64,000 bases of DNA from Micromonospora citrea (GTDB lineage: Bacteria; Actinomycetota; Actinomycetes; Mycobacteriales; Micromonosporaceae). The translations under genes were made by a program, and so were the position numbers. The stretch spans positions 3,876,501 to 3,940,500 of the forward strand of contig NZ_FMHZ01000002.1 in assembly GCF_900090315.1 (NCBI RefSeq). Direction: 5' to 3'. Of the stretch, positions 43,348 through 52,353 are shown piece after piece. Under the pieces are notes generated by a model. The model did not search any database. It was not told the origin of the DNA and saw only the letters and a program-made list of their open reading frames with translations. Each line of letters opens with the position of its first letter. The first letter of the stretch is position 1.

Positions 43348-44361
43348 ATGCGCGCACGTACACGCCTGGCGGTCGCTGCGGTGGGAGCCCTCGCCGCGGC
43401 GGGGATGCTGACCGGCTGCGGTGACGCCGGCTCCTCCGGCACGGACGCCCCGGAGTCGGCGGCCACGGGGGCCACGGGGGCCGGCTGCGCCCCGGTCGCC
43501 GGTGACCAGCTCGTCGTCCTCGACGACGACAAGAAGCTCCAGAACACCGACAACGTCATCCCGGCGGTCAACGCCAAGGCGGCCAACCCGCAGCTGATCG
43601 CGGCGCTCGACAAGGTGTCGGCGGTGCTCGACACGCCGAAGCTGATCCAGCTCAACAAGGCCGTCGACGTGGACCGCAAGACGGCGCGGAAGGCGGCCGA
43701 GGAGTTCGCCGCGGCCAACGACGTCACCGCCGGCATCGCCAAGGGGCCCGGCGGGCAGATCGTGATCGGCGCGGCCAACTTCACCGAGAACGAGATCCTC
43801 GCCGAGCTCTACCGGATCGCGCTGACCGCCGCCGGCTACGAGGCCAAGGTGCAGCAGATCGGCAACCGCGAGCTCTACGAGCCGGCCCTGGAGAAGGGCG
43901 ACATCCAGGTGGTCCCGGAGTATGCGGCGACCCTGGCCGAGTTCCTCAACACCAAGGCCAACGGCAAGGACGCCGCGCCGGTGTCCTCGCCGGATCTGGA
44001 CAAGACCGTCGCCGCGCTCAAGGCGGCCGGCGACAAGGCGGGCATCGTCTTCGGCGCGCCGGCCGCGGCGCAGGACCAGAACGCCTTCGCGGTGACCAGG
44101 GCGTTCGCCGACAAGTACGGCGTCCGCACGCTTTCCGAACTGGCCGCGAAGTGCTCGGGCCAGGCCACCGTGCTGGCCGGGCCGCCGGAGTGCCCGCAGC
44201 GGCCGAAGTGCCAGGCCGGGCTGATCCAGGTCTACAACTTCAAGGCCGGCTCGTTCAGCTCGCTCGACCAGGGCGGCCCGCAGACCAAGAACGCCCTGAA
44301 GACCGGCGCCGCGAGCGTGGGCCTGGTGTTCTCCTCGGACGGCGCGCTGGCCACCGGCTGA
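43348..44361 (+). CDS. Osmoprotectant-type substrate-binding lipoprotein, apparently circularly permuted
   Basis: 337 residues with a lipobox LTGC (Cys24). In OpuCC/ProX proteins the domain begins with the (V/I)G(S/A)xNFTE segment and ends with LVVLxDD...PxVN...LN..VD. Here the usual C-terminal part comes first (LVVLDDDKKLQNTDNVIPAVN at about 55-75, LIQLNKAVDVDRKTARKAAEEF to 120), followed by the usual N-terminal part (IVIGAANFTENEILAELY from about 138), and the protein ends at the normally internal GLVFSSDGALATG. All parts seem present in exchanged order. It should feed the two permeases upstream; the ligand is probably a betaine-like compound. Confidence 0.85.
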   Translation: MRARTRLAVAAVGALAAAGMLTGCGDAGSSGTDAPESAATGATGAGCAPVAGDQLVVLDDDKKLQNTDNVIPAVNAKAANPQLIAALDKVSAVLDTPKLIQLNKAVDVDRKTARKAAEEFAAANDVTAGIAKGPGGQIVIGAANFTENEILAELYRIALTAAGYEAKVQQIGNRELYEPALEKGDIQVVPEYAATLAEFLNTKANGKDAAPVSSPDLDKTVAALKAAGDKAGIVFGAPAAAQDQNAFAVTRAFADKYGVRTLSELAAKCSGQATVLAGPPECPQRPKCQAGLIQVYNFKAGSFSSLDQGGPQTKNALKTGAASVGLVFSSDGALATG

Positions 44362-44376
44362 CCTCTCGGACGGCGC

Positions 44377-44415
44377 TCCGGGCCCCCGGCTGACCTCGGG
44401 CCGGTCGCCCGGAGC
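44377..44415 (+). terminator. Stem-loop after the binding-protein gene
   Basis: GCTCCGGGC (44377-44385) and GCCCGGAGC (44407-44415) form a 9-bp stem 16 bp after the stop. It is a plausible transcription terminator. Confidence 0.45.
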
Positions 44416-44433
44416 CCGCCCTGTTCCGGCCAG

Positions 44434-44460
44434 CCTGGGAACGCTCCAGCCGTTCCCAGG
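44434..44460. promoter_or_regulatory. Perfect 10-bp inverted repeat just upstream of a -10 site
   Basis: CCTGGGAACG (44434-44443) and CGTTCCCAGG (44451-44460) are perfect complements with a 7-nt spacer. It covers the -35 region of the TAGGCT hexamer at 44476, so it may be an operator for the downstream gene, or a second terminator stem. Confidence 0.45.
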
Positions 44461-44475
44461 CGCGGGAACTCTCGG

Positions 44476-44481
44476 TAGGCT
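44476..44481 (+). promoter_or_regulatory. -10 hexamer for a near-leaderless gene
   Basis: TAGGCT lies 8 nt before the ATG at 44490. Confidence 0.5.
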
Positions 44482-44489
44482 GCGGACCC

Positions 44490-46121
44490 ATGCCAGCCCC
44501 GGTCGCCCCCGCCGACAAGCGCAATCCGTCGCTACTCACCGTGCTCTTCTGGATCGGAGTCGCGCTGGCGCCGGTGGCGGCGCTGATCCTGCTCGTCGCC
44601 GACGGCAACGGTCCGCTGCGCTTCGCCGCGGTGCTCGCCATCCTGGCCGTGGTCCTGATCGGCCTGTCGATCGCGTTGCGCGCCGACGGCGCGCCGCCGG
44701 CCCGGACCGAGGAACTGCTGGAGGAGATCGCGCAGCTCCGCCGCGAGCTGCGCGGGGAGATCGTGGCGGCCGCCCAGCGCGGCAACCAGGCGCTCGACCA
44801 GGCCCAGCGGGCCCAGGAGGCGGTCGCGGCGCTGCGCCGGCGCCTGGACGCCACCAGCGCCGCGCTGGCCGGGGTCGACGACCAGGCCGGTGCCGGCCCG
44901 GCCCGGGCCGCCGCCGAGGACGGGTTCTCCCACCGGGAGCGGGCGCCGGGCCAGGACGAGGTGGCGCCCCACTGGGGGCGGGCCGACCGGGACGACGAGG
45001 AGCCCGCCCGCCGGCCCCAGCCCGTGCCGCGCGCCGATCGGCCGGCGGCCGCCCAGGCCGGCGGGTACGGCGGGGACCGGCCGGCCGCCGGGGCGCCGAG
45101 CGCGGACCGCCCCGCCGGCGGCTCGGCAGGCGTGTACGGGGCGGCCCGCCCGGCGGAGCCCGAGGGCCAGTCCGCCGCCCGCCCGCTGGGCGTGGTGCGG
45201 CACACCGAGACGGTGCACGTCACCACCCGGCACACCATCGTGGACGGTGCCGCGTCCGTGCCCGGCGACCCCGGCACGCGCTACGGGACCGGGTACGCGG
45301 GACGCTGGTCGCCGGCGCCGGAGGAACGGTCGTGGGCCGGCGGTTCGGACGAGCGTCCCGGCACCGGCCAGGCGGACGACCGGTCGTGGGCGGACCACGG
45401 CGACCCGGACGACCGGCCCCGCCGCGACGACGATCCCTCGTGGGCGGCGCCCGGCGCGCCCCGGGACGACCGGGACTGGTCGCGCGACGGGCGCGAGTGG
45501 TCCGGCCAGGGCGACGACCGCGGGTGGTCGGAGCGGCGGAACGGGGGCGGCCAGCGGCCGGGGCACGGGCAGCAGTGGGACGCCAGGAGCCGGGACGGCG
45601 TGGGCGCATCGGCGGCCTGGGCCCGACCGGCCGAGCAGCCCGGGCCGGGCCGTGGGCACCAGCCCGACGAGGCGGGGCCGGAGGGCGGTGAGTACTGGTC
45701 GGAGCTGCGCGCCGGCGACCGGTGGGCGGCCGTGCGGGACGACGACCGGGGCCGGGAACTGCGGGTCGGGGAGCGGCGTGCCGAGATGCACGCGGACGCC
45801 ACCGGCACCGAGTACCGCGTCGCGGACCGGTGGGCGACGGTCCGCCGGGACGAGCCGCGCCGGGGCCGGGCGGACGACGGTTGGCGGGGCGGCTGGGCGG
45901 AGCCCGAGGCGGCGCCGGCCCTGCCGGCCGGCGGGGTGCCGGTGCCCGAGGAGTGGCGTCCGCCGCGCCAGCGGGGCCAGCAGCCCGAGCCGCACCGCGT
46001 CCACCAGCCGGAGCCCGAGCCGCAGCGGTACGGCCGCCGGCAGGAGGAGCGCTACGGCTATCCGCCGCAGGACGACGTGCCCCGCGCGGGCGGCGCCCGC
46101 TCAGCCGACCGCTGGCGCTGA
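44490..46121 (+). CDS. Membrane protein with coiled coil and long disordered Asp/Arg/Trp-rich tail
   Basis: 543 residues. Two membrane helices (SLLTVLFWIGVALAPVAALILLV and FAAVLAILAVVLIGLSIAL) are followed by a coiled coil (about 70-125: EELLEEIAQLRRELRGEIVA...). The remaining ~400 residues are low complexity, with repeated (D/E)(R/D)xW units and a duplicated block near the C terminus (GDRWAAVRDDDRGRELRVGE and ADRWATVRRDEPRRG). The first 130 residues look like a conserved actinobacterial membrane/coiled-coil protein; the tail is probably disordered. No enzymatic motif is present. It converges with nuoD. Confidence 0.75.
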   Translation: MPAPVAPADKRNPSLLTVLFWIGVALAPVAALILLVADGNGPLRFAAVLAILAVVLIGLSIALRADGAPPARTEELLEEIAQLRRELRGEIVAAAQRGNQALDQAQRAQEAVAALRRRLDATSAALAGVDDQAGAGPARAAAEDGFSHRERAPGQDEVAPHWGRADRDDEEPARRPQPVPRADRPAAAQAGGYGGDRPAAGAPSADRPAGGSAGVYGAARPAEPEGQSAARPLGVVRHTETVHVTTRHTIVDGAASVPGDPGTRYGTGYAGRWSPAPEERSWAGGSDERPGTGQADDRSWADHGDPDDRPRRDDDPSWAAPGAPRDDRDWSRDGREWSGQGDDRGWSERRNGGGQRPGHGQQWDARSRDGVGASAAWARPAEQPGPGRGHQPDEAGPEGGEYWSELRAGDRWAAVRDDDRGRELRVGERRAEMHADATGTEYRVADRWATVRRDEPRRGRADDGWRGGWAEPEAAPALPAGGVPVPEEWRPPRQRGQQPEPHRVHQPEPEPQRYGRRQEERYGYPPQDDVPRAGGARSADRWR

Positions 46122-46139
46122 CCGACCCGACCCGGCGAG

Positions 46140-46167
46140 CGGCCGACCCGCGACAGGGGGTCGGCCG
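46140..46167. terminator. Stem-loop between convergent genes
   Basis: CGGCCGACCC (46140-46149) and GGGTCGGCCG (46158-46167) form a perfect 10-bp stem with an 8-nt loop, 19 bp after the stop at 46121. A partial third copy of the GGCCGACCCGCGA motif follows. Confidence 0.55.
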
Positions 46168-46246
46168 TCGGACCAGGGCGGCCGACCCGCGACCAGGGCC
46201 TGCCGCTCAGGCCGCCCGACCGACGACCAGCGCCCCGGGGGCCGGG

Positions 46247-47416
46247 TCACTTGTCGATGTCGCCGACCACGAAGAACATCGAGCCCAGGATGGCGATCAG
46301 ATCCGACACCAGGCAGCCGGGGAGCAGGGTGGCCAGCGCCTGCACGTTCGCGTACGACGCGGTGCGCAGCTTGAGCCGCCAGGGTGTCTTCTCGCCCCGC
46401 GAGACCAGGTAGTAGCCGTTGATGCCGAGCGGGTTCTCGGTCCAGGCGTAGGTGTGTCCCTCGGGCGCCTTGAGCACCTTCGGCAGCCGGGTGTTGACCG
46501 GCCCGGTGAGCCGGTCCACCCGGTCCAGGCACTGCTCGGCGAGGTCGAGCGAGGCGTACACCTGGTCGAGCAGCACCTCGAAGCGGGCGTGGCAGTCCCC
46601 GGTGGAGCGGGTCACCACCGGCACGTCGAGCTGGTCGTAGGCCAGGTAGGGCTCGTCGCGGCGCAGGTCCAGGTCGAGGCCGGAGGCGCGGGCGACCGGA
46701 CCGGACGCGCCGAACGCGGCGGCGTCCGCCGCGGAGAGCACCCCGACGCCGACCGTGCGGGCCAGGAAGATCTCGTTGCGCCGGATCAGGTTGTCCAGGT
46801 CCGGCATCCGCCGGCGTACCTCGGCGATGGCGGCCCGCGCCCGGCCGGTCCAGCCGGACGGCACCTCCTCCTTGAGCCCGCCGACCCGGTTGAACATGTA
46901 GTGGATCCGGCCGCCGGAGACCTCCTCCATGACGGCCTGGATGGTCTCCCGCTCGCGGAAGGCGTAGAACACCGGCGTGATCGCGCCGATCTCCAGCGGA
47001 TAGGAGCCGAGGAACATCAGGTGGTTGAGCACCCGGTTCAGCTCGGCCAGCGCCATCCGCAGCCAGGTGGCGCGCTCCGGCACCTCCATGCCCATCAGCC
47101 GCTCCACGGCGAGCACCACGCCCAGCTCGTTGGAGAACGCCGAGAGCCAGTCGTGCCGGTTCGCCAGCACGATGATCTGCCGGTAGTCGCGGACCTCGAA
47201 CAGCTTCTCCGCGCCCCGGTGCATGTAGCCGACGATCGGCTCGCAGGCCACCACCCGCTCGCCGTCGAGCACGAGCTTCAGCCGGAGCACGCCGTGGGTG
47301 GAGGGGTGCTGCGGCCCGATGTTGAGCACCATGTCGGTGCCGAGCTGCTCCCCGCCGGCCCCGGTGCCGACGGTCAGCTCGCGGAGGTCGCCGGCGTCCG
47401 TGGTCATGACCGTCAT
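46247..47416 (-). CDS. nuoD: Stand-alone NADH-quinone oxidoreductase subunit D (49-kDa type)
   Basis: 389 residues. It carries the quinone-site and N2-proximal signatures of NuoD/NDUFS2: [42 protein letters not shown] and the C-terminal GDIDK. It lacks an adjacent nuoC, nuoE or other complex I genes, so it is likely the second, orphan NuoD known in some actinomycetes. The ATG at 47416 overlaps the stop of the MidA-type methyltransferase (ATGA), so the two are translationally coupled. It could replace the main NuoD or act in a related hydrogenase-like complex; the sequence does not decide. Confidence 0.9.
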   Translation of the reverse strand: MTVMTTDAGDLRELTVGTGAGGEQLGTDMVLNIGPQHPSTHGVLRLKLVLDGERVVACEPIVGYMHRGAEKLFEVRDYRQIIVLANRHDWLSAFSNELGVVLAVERLMGMEVPERATWLRMALAELNRVLNHLMFLGSYPLEIGAITPVFYAFRERETIQAVMEEVSGGRIHYMFNRVGGLKEEVPSGWTGRARAAIAEVRRRMPDLDNLIRRNEIFLARTVGVGVLSAADAAAFGASGPVARASGLDLDLRRDEPYLAYDQLDVPVVTRSTGDCHARFEVLLDQVYASLDLAEQCLDRVDRLTGPVNTRLPKVLKAPEGHTYAWTENPLGINGYYLVSRGEKTPWRLKLRTASYANVQALATLLPGCLVSDLIAILGSMFFVVGDIDK

Positions 47417-48699
47417 CGTGCCATGAACCGCTCGGGGTCGACGCCGACCGGTTGCCGCAGCCACCAGTGCCCGCCGAGCCCGGCCGGGTCGGTCAGCTCC
47501 GCCACCGCCGACGCGGCGGCGAGCGCCCGCACGTACCCGGCCGGGTCTCCGGCGGCCAGGCTCAGCGGCGGTCGCCCGCCGTCGGCCCCGAGCGCCCGCA
47601 GCGCCTCCCGCTGCGACCCCAGGTCGTACGCGCACCGGGCGACCCGCTCACCGGCGGAGGCGACCGAGTCGACGGCGACGTGCGCGGTGACGTCGCGGCT
47701 CCCGTCCGGCACCGGCGGCACCTGCCGCCCGCCCCGGTACCCGGTCAGGCTCCCGTCGACCGGCCGGTCGTCCCTCAGGTGCCCGTAGTCCACGGCCAAC
47801 GCCAGCCCCCGGTCGACGTGGCCCACGGCGTCCGCCCACGCCTCGTCTCGGGTCCGGCCGATCTCTGCTCTGGCTGCTGTGGGGGGTTCCGGGCGGCCCG
47901 ACCCGCTCCGGGCGGTCAGGATCGGTCCCTCCGCGGGTCGGGCCGCCCGAACCCCCGACCCGGTCGGGCCGATCCCGTCCGCGCCCGCACCCGGTGCCGG
48001 CCACCAGCGGGCCAGCCAGTCCGCGTCGGCGGGGTCGACCGGGTCACCGACGGTCTCGGCGCCGGTGGCCGGGTCGACCAGCAGGTAGCGCCAGCCTTCG
48101 GCGGTGTGCACCGCCACGTCGAGCGGCACGTTGTCCAGCCACTCGGTGGCCACCAGCAGTCCGGTGATGCCGTCGGGGATCTCGTCGAGCCAGTCGATCC
48201 CGTCGGGCAGGTCGGCGGGCCGGGGCGCCTTCTCGACGGCGGTGAGGCGTACCCGATGGGCGAGCGCGACCGGCGCGGGCGGGACGGGACCGGCGGACGA
48301 CGGGCCGGACGGGGCCGGGGGCCGGGCGGCGGCCGGGGGAGTCGGGGTTGCCGGGGAGCCCGTCCGCGGAGGGATCAAACCTGACCGCCCGGAGCGGGCG
48401 GGCTCCCCGGCGACCCCCACCGCGGCGGAGAGCGCGCGCAGCAACTCACCCCGACCCGCTCCCACGTCCACCACGTCCAGCCGGGCCGGGTGGCCGAGCG
48501 CGGCGTCGACCTGCTCGACGAGCCGCAGCATCGCGGCGGCGAAGGCGGGGGACGCGTGCACGCTGGTGCGGAAGTGACCGGCCGGGCCGGGGCCGGAGAC
48601 GAAGAACCCGCCGGGCCCGTAGAGCGCCCGGTCCATGGCGTCCCGCCAGGGCAGCAGGTCCCCCGGCCGGGCATCGTCGACCACGACCCGCTCCGTCAC
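47413..48699 (-). CDS. SAM-dependent methyltransferase of the MidA/NDUFAF7 family (DUF185)
   Basis: 428 residues. The family signatures are visible: YGPGGFF near the N terminus, the SAM site [34 protein letters not shown], and [21 protein letters not shown] followed by DVTAHV. Mitochondrial NDUFAF7 symmetrically dimethylates an Arg of NDUFS2, the NuoD homologue; here the gene is coupled to a nuoD. Two Pro/Arg/Gly-rich inserts interrupt the domain where palindromic repeats (47882-47956 and 48341-48420) lie in frame. The GTG at 48699 has TACAGT 7 nt upstream, a leaderless arrangement. The target protein is inferred from neighbourhood. Confidence 0.85.
   Translation of the reverse strand: MTERVVVDDARPGDLLPWRDAMDRALYGPGGFFVSGPGPAGHFRTSVHASPAFAAAMLRLVEQVDAALGHPARLDVVDVGAGRGELLRALSAAVGVAGEPARSGRSGLIPPRTGSPATPTPPAAARPPAPSGPSSAGPVPPAPVALAHRVRLTAVEKAPRPADLPDGIDWLDEIPDGITGLLVATEWLDNVPLDVAVHTAEGWRYLLVDPATGAETVGDPVDPADADWLARWWPAPGAGADGIGPTGSGVRAARPAEGPILTARSGSGRPEPPTAARAEIGRTRDEAWADAVGHVDRGLALAVDYGHLRDDRPVDGSLTGYRGGRQVPPVPDGSRDVTAHVAVDSVASAGERVARCAYDLGSQREALRALGADGGRPPLSLAAGDPAGYVRALAAASAVAELTDPAGLGGHWWLRQPVGVDPERFMAR
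47882..47956. repeat. Palindromic repeat element 1 inside the MidA-type gene
   Basis: Arms 47882-47905 and 47934-47956 are complementary with a single-base gap. The central core reads GCTCCGGGCGGTCAGG then TCCCTCCGC. The same core, inverted, is in element 2. It is translated in frame as an Arg/Pro/Gly-rich insert. Confidence 0.85.
48341..48420. repeat. Palindromic repeat element 2 inside the MidA-type gene
   Basis: Arms 48341-48362 and 48399-48420 pair with two mismatches. The core is the reverse complement of element 1's core (GCTCCGGGCGGTCAGG ... TCCCTCCGC), so the two elements are in opposite orientation, about 460 bp apart. It is also translated in frame. Confidence 0.85.
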
Positions 48700-48706
48700 A
48701 GGCGGC

Positions 48707-48712
48707 ACTGTA
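48707..48712 (-). promoter_or_regulatory. -10 hexamer for the leaderless MidA-type/nuoD operon
   Basis: On the minus strand TACAGT ends 7 nt before the GTG at 48699. The 154-bp divergent region to 48854 also serves the DUF2520/panC genes. Confidence 0.5.
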
Positions 48713-48853
48713 GCCGCGACCGGCCGCCCGTGCCGCCGGAGCGCCCCGGCGCACCGGCCGGTGAACGTTTTCACAGACCCTTGTTCCGGCTCCGTGACCC
48801 CGGCGCATACTTGCGATCGACCGGTACCCCCTTCCGAGGACTGGATCGTTGCC

Positions 48854-49831
48854 ATGAGCGCACCGCTGCGCCCGCGCGCGGCCGCCCCGCGTGCGGCTGA
48901 CGTACCGTCGAGCGGCGCCGCATCCGGCGCCCCGCTCTCCTTCCCCCGTACCCTGACCGTCGGTGTCGTCGGTGCCGGCCGGGTCGGTGCCGTGCTGGGC
49001 GCCGCGCTCGCCGCCGCCGGCCACCGGGTGGTCGCCACCACGGACGGCTCCGGCGCCTCGCGCGCCCGGACGGCGCTGCTGCTGCCCCGGGTGTCCCGCC
49101 GCTCCGCCGCCGACGTCGCCCGCGCGGCCACCGACCTGCTGCTGGTCGCCGTGCCGGACGACGCGCTCGCCGGGGTGGTCGCCGGCCTGGCCGACGGCGG
49201 CGCGCTGCGCCCCGGCCAGGTGGTCGCCCACGTCTCGGGCGCGCACGGGCTGGCCGTGCTCGCCCCCGCCGTCGCGGCGGGCGCCCGCCCGCTCGCCCTG
49301 CACCCCGCGATGACCTTCACCGGTACGCCGGACGACCTGGCCCGACTGGCCGGCATCTCGTACGGGGTGACGGCTCCGGCGGAGCTGCGCCCCCTGGCCG
49401 CCCGGCTGGTCGCCGACCTCGGCGGCGTGCCGGAGTGGATCGGCGAGGCGGACCGGCCGCTCTACCACGCGGCTCTGGCGCACGGCGCCAACCACCTGGT
49501 GACCCTGGTCAACGAGGCGGCCGACCGGCTGCGCGACGCCGGGGTGGCGCAGCCGGAGAAGGTGCTCGCCCCGCTGCTGCGGGCCGCCCTGGAGAACGCC
49601 CTGCGCCTGGGCGACGACGCGCTGACCGGCCCGGTGTCCCGGGGCGACGCGGGCACGGTGGAGCGCCACCTGGCCCGGCTCGCCGCGACCGCGCCCGAGT
49701 CGGTCGCGCCCTACCTGGCCCTGGCCCGCCGTACGGCCGACCGGGCCATCGCCGCGGGCCGGTTGCGGCCGGTCGACGCGGAGTCGCTGCTCGGCGTGCT
49801 GGCCGGGATCCGACGGGAGGTGGCGGCGTGA
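48854..49831 (+). CDS. Rossmann-fold/DUF2520 oxidoreductase, possible ketopantoate reductase (PanG-like)
   Basis: 325 residues. After a ~35-residue Ala/Pro-rich lead comes an NAD(P) Rossmann motif [18 protein letters not shown], then [14 protein letters not shown] and [20 protein letters not shown], and a helical C-terminal DUF2520 domain ([17 protein letters not shown]). It directly precedes panC by a 4-bp overlap. Members of this group have been proposed to replace PanE in pantothenate synthesis; Rv3603c holds the same place in M. tuberculosis. The ATG at 48854 is the first good start; a later one is possible since the lead is not conserved. Confidence 0.85.
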   Translation: MSAPLRPRAAAPRAADVPSSGAASGAPLSFPRTLTVGVVGAGRVGAVLGAALAAAGHRVVATTDGSGASRARTALLLPRVSRRSAADVARAATDLLLVAVPDDALAGVVAGLADGGALRPGQVVAHVSGAHGLAVLAPAVAAGARPLALHPAMTFTGTPDDLARLAGISYGVTAPAELRPLAARLVADLGGVPEWIGEADRPLYHAALAHGANHLVTLVNEAADRLRDAGVAQPEKVLAPLLRAALENALRLGDDALTGPVSRGDAGTVERHLARLAATAPESVAPYLALARRTADRAIAAGRLRPVDAESLLGVLAGIRREVAA

Positions 49832-49860
49832 CCGGGCCGACGGTGGACGGAGGGGGACAG

Positions 49861-50709
49861 GTGACGGAACTGGTGCACACCCGCGAGGAGTTGGCCGCGG
49901 CGCGCGACGGGCTCAAGGGCACCGTCGGCGTCGTGATGACCATGGGCGCGCTGCACTCGGGGCACGAGACGCTGCTGCGGGCGGCCCGGGAGCGGGCCGA
50001 CCACGTGCTCGTCACGATCTTCGTCAACCCGCTCCAGTTCGGGCCGAACGAGGACTTCGACCGCTATCCGCGCACCCTCGACGCCGACCTGGAGATCTGC
50101 CGTCGGGCCGGCGCGGACGTGGTCTTCGCCCCGTCGGTGGCCGACATGTACCCGGACGGCCAGCCCCGGGTGCGGGTGAACCCGGGCCCGCTGGGGGAGG
50201 ACCTGGAGGGGCAGAGCCGCCCCGGGTTCTTCCACGGGGTGCTGACGGTGGTGCTGAAGCTGCTCCAGCTCACCCGCCCCGACCTGACGTTCTTCGGCGA
50301 GAAGGACTACCAGCAGCTCACCCTCGTGCGGCGGATGGCCAGGGACCTCGACGTGCCGGTCGAGGTGGTCGGCGTGCCCACCGTGCGGGAGCCGGACGGG
50401 CTGGCCCTGTCCAGCCGCAACCGCTACCTCTCCCCGGTCGAGCGGGAGGCCGCGCTGAGCCTGTCCGCGGCGCTGCGGGCCGGCGCCGAGGCCGCCGACG
50501 CGGGCGCTGACGCGGGGGCCGTGCTCGCCGCCGCGCACGCCGCCTTCGGTGCCGGTACGCCGGGCGCGCGGCTCGACTACCTGGTGCTCACCGACCCCGA
50601 CCTGGAGCCGGGGCCGGTGTCCGGCCCGGCGCGGCTGCTCGTCGCCGCCTGGGTGGGCGGCACCCGGCTGATCGACAACGCGGCGATCCGGCTCGCCCCC
50701 CGCTCCTGA
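49861..50709 (+). CDS. panC: Pantothenate synthetase
   Basis: 282 residues. The HIGH-like motif is [10 protein letters not shown], followed by [43 protein letters not shown] and the KMSKS-like [11 protein letters not shown]. It condenses pantoate and beta-alanine with ATP. The usual Pro before TMGALH is Met here. GTG 49861 is chosen because GGAGGGGG lies just upstream and the length fits; GTG 49828, which overlaps the previous stop, would add 11 residues. panD follows after 37 bp. panB is not in the window. Confidence 0.95.
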   Translation: MTELVHTREELAAARDGLKGTVGVVMTMGALHSGHETLLRAARERADHVLVTIFVNPLQFGPNEDFDRYPRTLDADLEICRRAGADVVFAPSVADMYPDGQPRVRVNPGPLGEDLEGQSRPGFFHGVLTVVLKLLQLTRPDLTFFGEKDYQQLTLVRRMARDLDVPVEVVGVPTVREPDGLALSSRNRYLSPVEREAALSLSAALRAGAEAADAGADAGAVLAAAHAAFGAGTPGARLDYLVLTDPDLEPGPVSGPARLLVAAWVGGTRLIDNAAIRLAPRS

Positions 50710-50746
50710 CCCGCCCCCCACCACGTTCCCGCGAAAGGGCACCCCG

Positions 50747-51172
50747 ATGCTGCGCACCATGCTCAAGTCGAAGATCCACCGGGCCACGGTGACCCAGGCC
50801 GACCTGCACTACGTCGGCTCGGTGACCGTCGACGAGGACCTGCTCGACGCCGCCGACCTGATCCCGGGCGAGCAGGTGGCGATCGTCGACATCACCAACG
50901 GAGCCCGGCTGGAGACGTACGTGATCCCCGGCGAGCGGGGCAGCGGCGTGATCGGCATCAACGGTGCCGCCGCCCACCTCGTGCACCCGGGCGACCTGGT
51001 CATCCTCATCTCGTACGGGCAGATGGACGACGCCGAGGCCCGGGCGTACCGGCCGCGGGTGGTGCACGTCGACGCCGACAACCGGGTCGTCGAGCTGAAC
51101 ACCGACCCCACCACCGCCGCCCCCGGCACCGCCGGCGCCCCCGTCCCCAACCCCCTCGCCGCCGCCCTCTGA
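50747..51172 (+). CDS. panD: Aspartate 1-decarboxylase
   Basis: 141 residues. The self-processing site is YVGSV, cleaved between Gly24 and Ser25 to give the pyruvoyl group. [22 protein letters not shown] and [20 protein letters not shown] are typical. It makes beta-alanine for pantothenate. The C-terminal ~20 residues ([20 protein letters not shown]) are an unconserved tail. The ATG at 50747 has GAAAGGG upstream. A large palindrome follows 22 bp after the stop. Confidence 0.95.
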   Translation: MLRTMLKSKIHRATVTQADLHYVGSVTVDEDLLDAADLIPGEQVAIVDITNGARLETYVIPGERGSGVIGINGAAAHLVHPGDLVILISYGQMDDAEARAYRPRVVHVDADNRVVELNTDPTTAAPGTAGAPVPNPLAAAL

Positions 51173-51195
51173 CACACCCTTCCTCCCCGCCCCAT

Positions 51196-51278
51196 CCCTC
51201 CGCGATCTTGCACTTTCGGCCCGCGTCTCGCGCCGACAGTCCCTTCTGTCGAGGCAGGAAGTGCAAGATCGCGGAGGG
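51196..51278. repeat. Palindromic element with GATCTTGCA arms, between panD and the next gene
   Basis: Arms 51196-51217 and 51258-51278 (CTCCGCGATCTTGCACTT type) are complementary but for one inserted T. Inside is a second hairpin, GACAG-TCCCTT-CTGTC, so the whole can form a branched structure. It could terminate panCD transcription, but its form (long matched ends, unrelated middle) suggests a mobile palindromic repeat. Confidence 0.8.
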
Positions 51279-51376
51279 GAGGGCGGCGGTGGGGGTGTGC
51301 GCGGTCTGTCACAGCGCGGGGGCGGTGGGTAGTCTGGTGGCCCGTCGGAGAGACGCGGTGGCTGGGGGAGGCCGCG

Positions 51377-52270
51377 ATGCGCCGTTCGATGACCACCCTT
51401 CTCGCGGCCGTCACCACGGCTGTTCTCCTGGCCGGCTGCGCCGGCTCCGCCGGGCTGGACGGTGACCTCGTCGACGACTGGGCCGCGATGCCCGCGCCCG
51501 GCCCGTTCACCCCGGCCGCCGGCGTCTGCCAGACCGCCGACTTCGCCGACGTGGTGACCCTCGCGGCGTACGCGCCGGTGGACTGCGCGGCGCCGCACCG
51601 GATCGAGACCGTGCACGTCGGCGCCTTCCCGGCCGGGCGGACCACCCCACCGGCGGGCGGCTCGGCGGAGCTGCGGGGCGCGTTCGCCGACTGCGACGCC
51701 CGCGCCACCGGGCACGTCGGCGACGACTGGCGGGCCGGCCGGCTCCGGCTGGCGGTGGCGCTGCCCTCCGGGGCCGGCTGGGCGGCGGGCTCCCGGTGGT
51801 ACCGCTGCGACCTGGCCGAGGTGAGCACCGTCGAGGCCGCCGCCACGGTGGTGACCCGCTCCGGCAGCCTGCGGGACGCCCTGCGGGGGCCGTCGCCGCT
51901 GCGGCTGGGCTGCCAGCGGACGCGGGCCGACGGCGGGGCGGTGCGGGCCCTGCTCCCGGTCGACTGCGCCACCCGGCACGACGCCGAGTTCGTCGGGGTG
52001 TGGCGGGCGCCCGACCGTCCGTACCCCACCCGGGCCGCCGACTGGGCCCCGCTCTACGCCGGCTGCCGTTCGGTGCTCGGCCGCTACGTCGGGGTGCCGG
52101 ACGACGCGGACCTGCGCTTCCGCAGCGGGGTGGTGGTGCGCCCGCCCGGCGCCGGGCGGTGGCGCGTCGGCGACCGCGGGGTCCGCTGCTACCTCTGGCT
52201 CGACGACCGTACGGTGACCGGGTCGCTCCGGGGCGCCGGCCCGGCCGCGCTCCCCGTCCGCACCGAATAG
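51377..52270 (+). CDS. Lipoprotein with two 'septum formation' type domains
   Basis: 297 residues. The lipobox is LLAGC (about Cys21). Two similar external halves follow, each with Cys-containing signatures (VDCAAPHRIETVHVG... and VDCATRHDAEFVGVW...), matching the actinobacterial septum-formation domain, here duplicated. The six or more Cys should form disulfides outside the cell. A role in septation is only by family name. The ATG at 51377 gives the signal peptide; GGGGGAGG lies upstream. Confidence 0.8.
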   Translation: MRRSMTTLLAAVTTAVLLAGCAGSAGLDGDLVDDWAAMPAPGPFTPAAGVCQTADFADVVTLAAYAPVDCAAPHRIETVHVGAFPAGRTTPPAGGSAELRGAFADCDARATGHVGDDWRAGRLRLAVALPSGAGWAAGSRWYRCDLAEVSTVEAAATVVTRSGSLRDALRGPSPLRLGCQRTRADGGAVRALLPVDCATRHDAEFVGVWRAPDRPYPTRAADWAPLYAGCRSVLGRYVGVPDDADLRFRSGVVVRPPGAGRWRVGDRGVRCYLWLDDRTVTGSLRGAGPAALPVRTE

Positions 52271-52353
52271 CCCGCCGGTCGGGACGCGATGGCCCAAACC
52301 ACTCGTCCCGCCCCCGCCGCCCCCCGCGAGGGCCCTTCGGGTTGACTGTGGGC

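Noticed and set aside
48635..48853. Upstream extension of the DUF2520 gene
   Set aside because: It would overlap the divergent MidA-type gene and adds only low-complexity residues.
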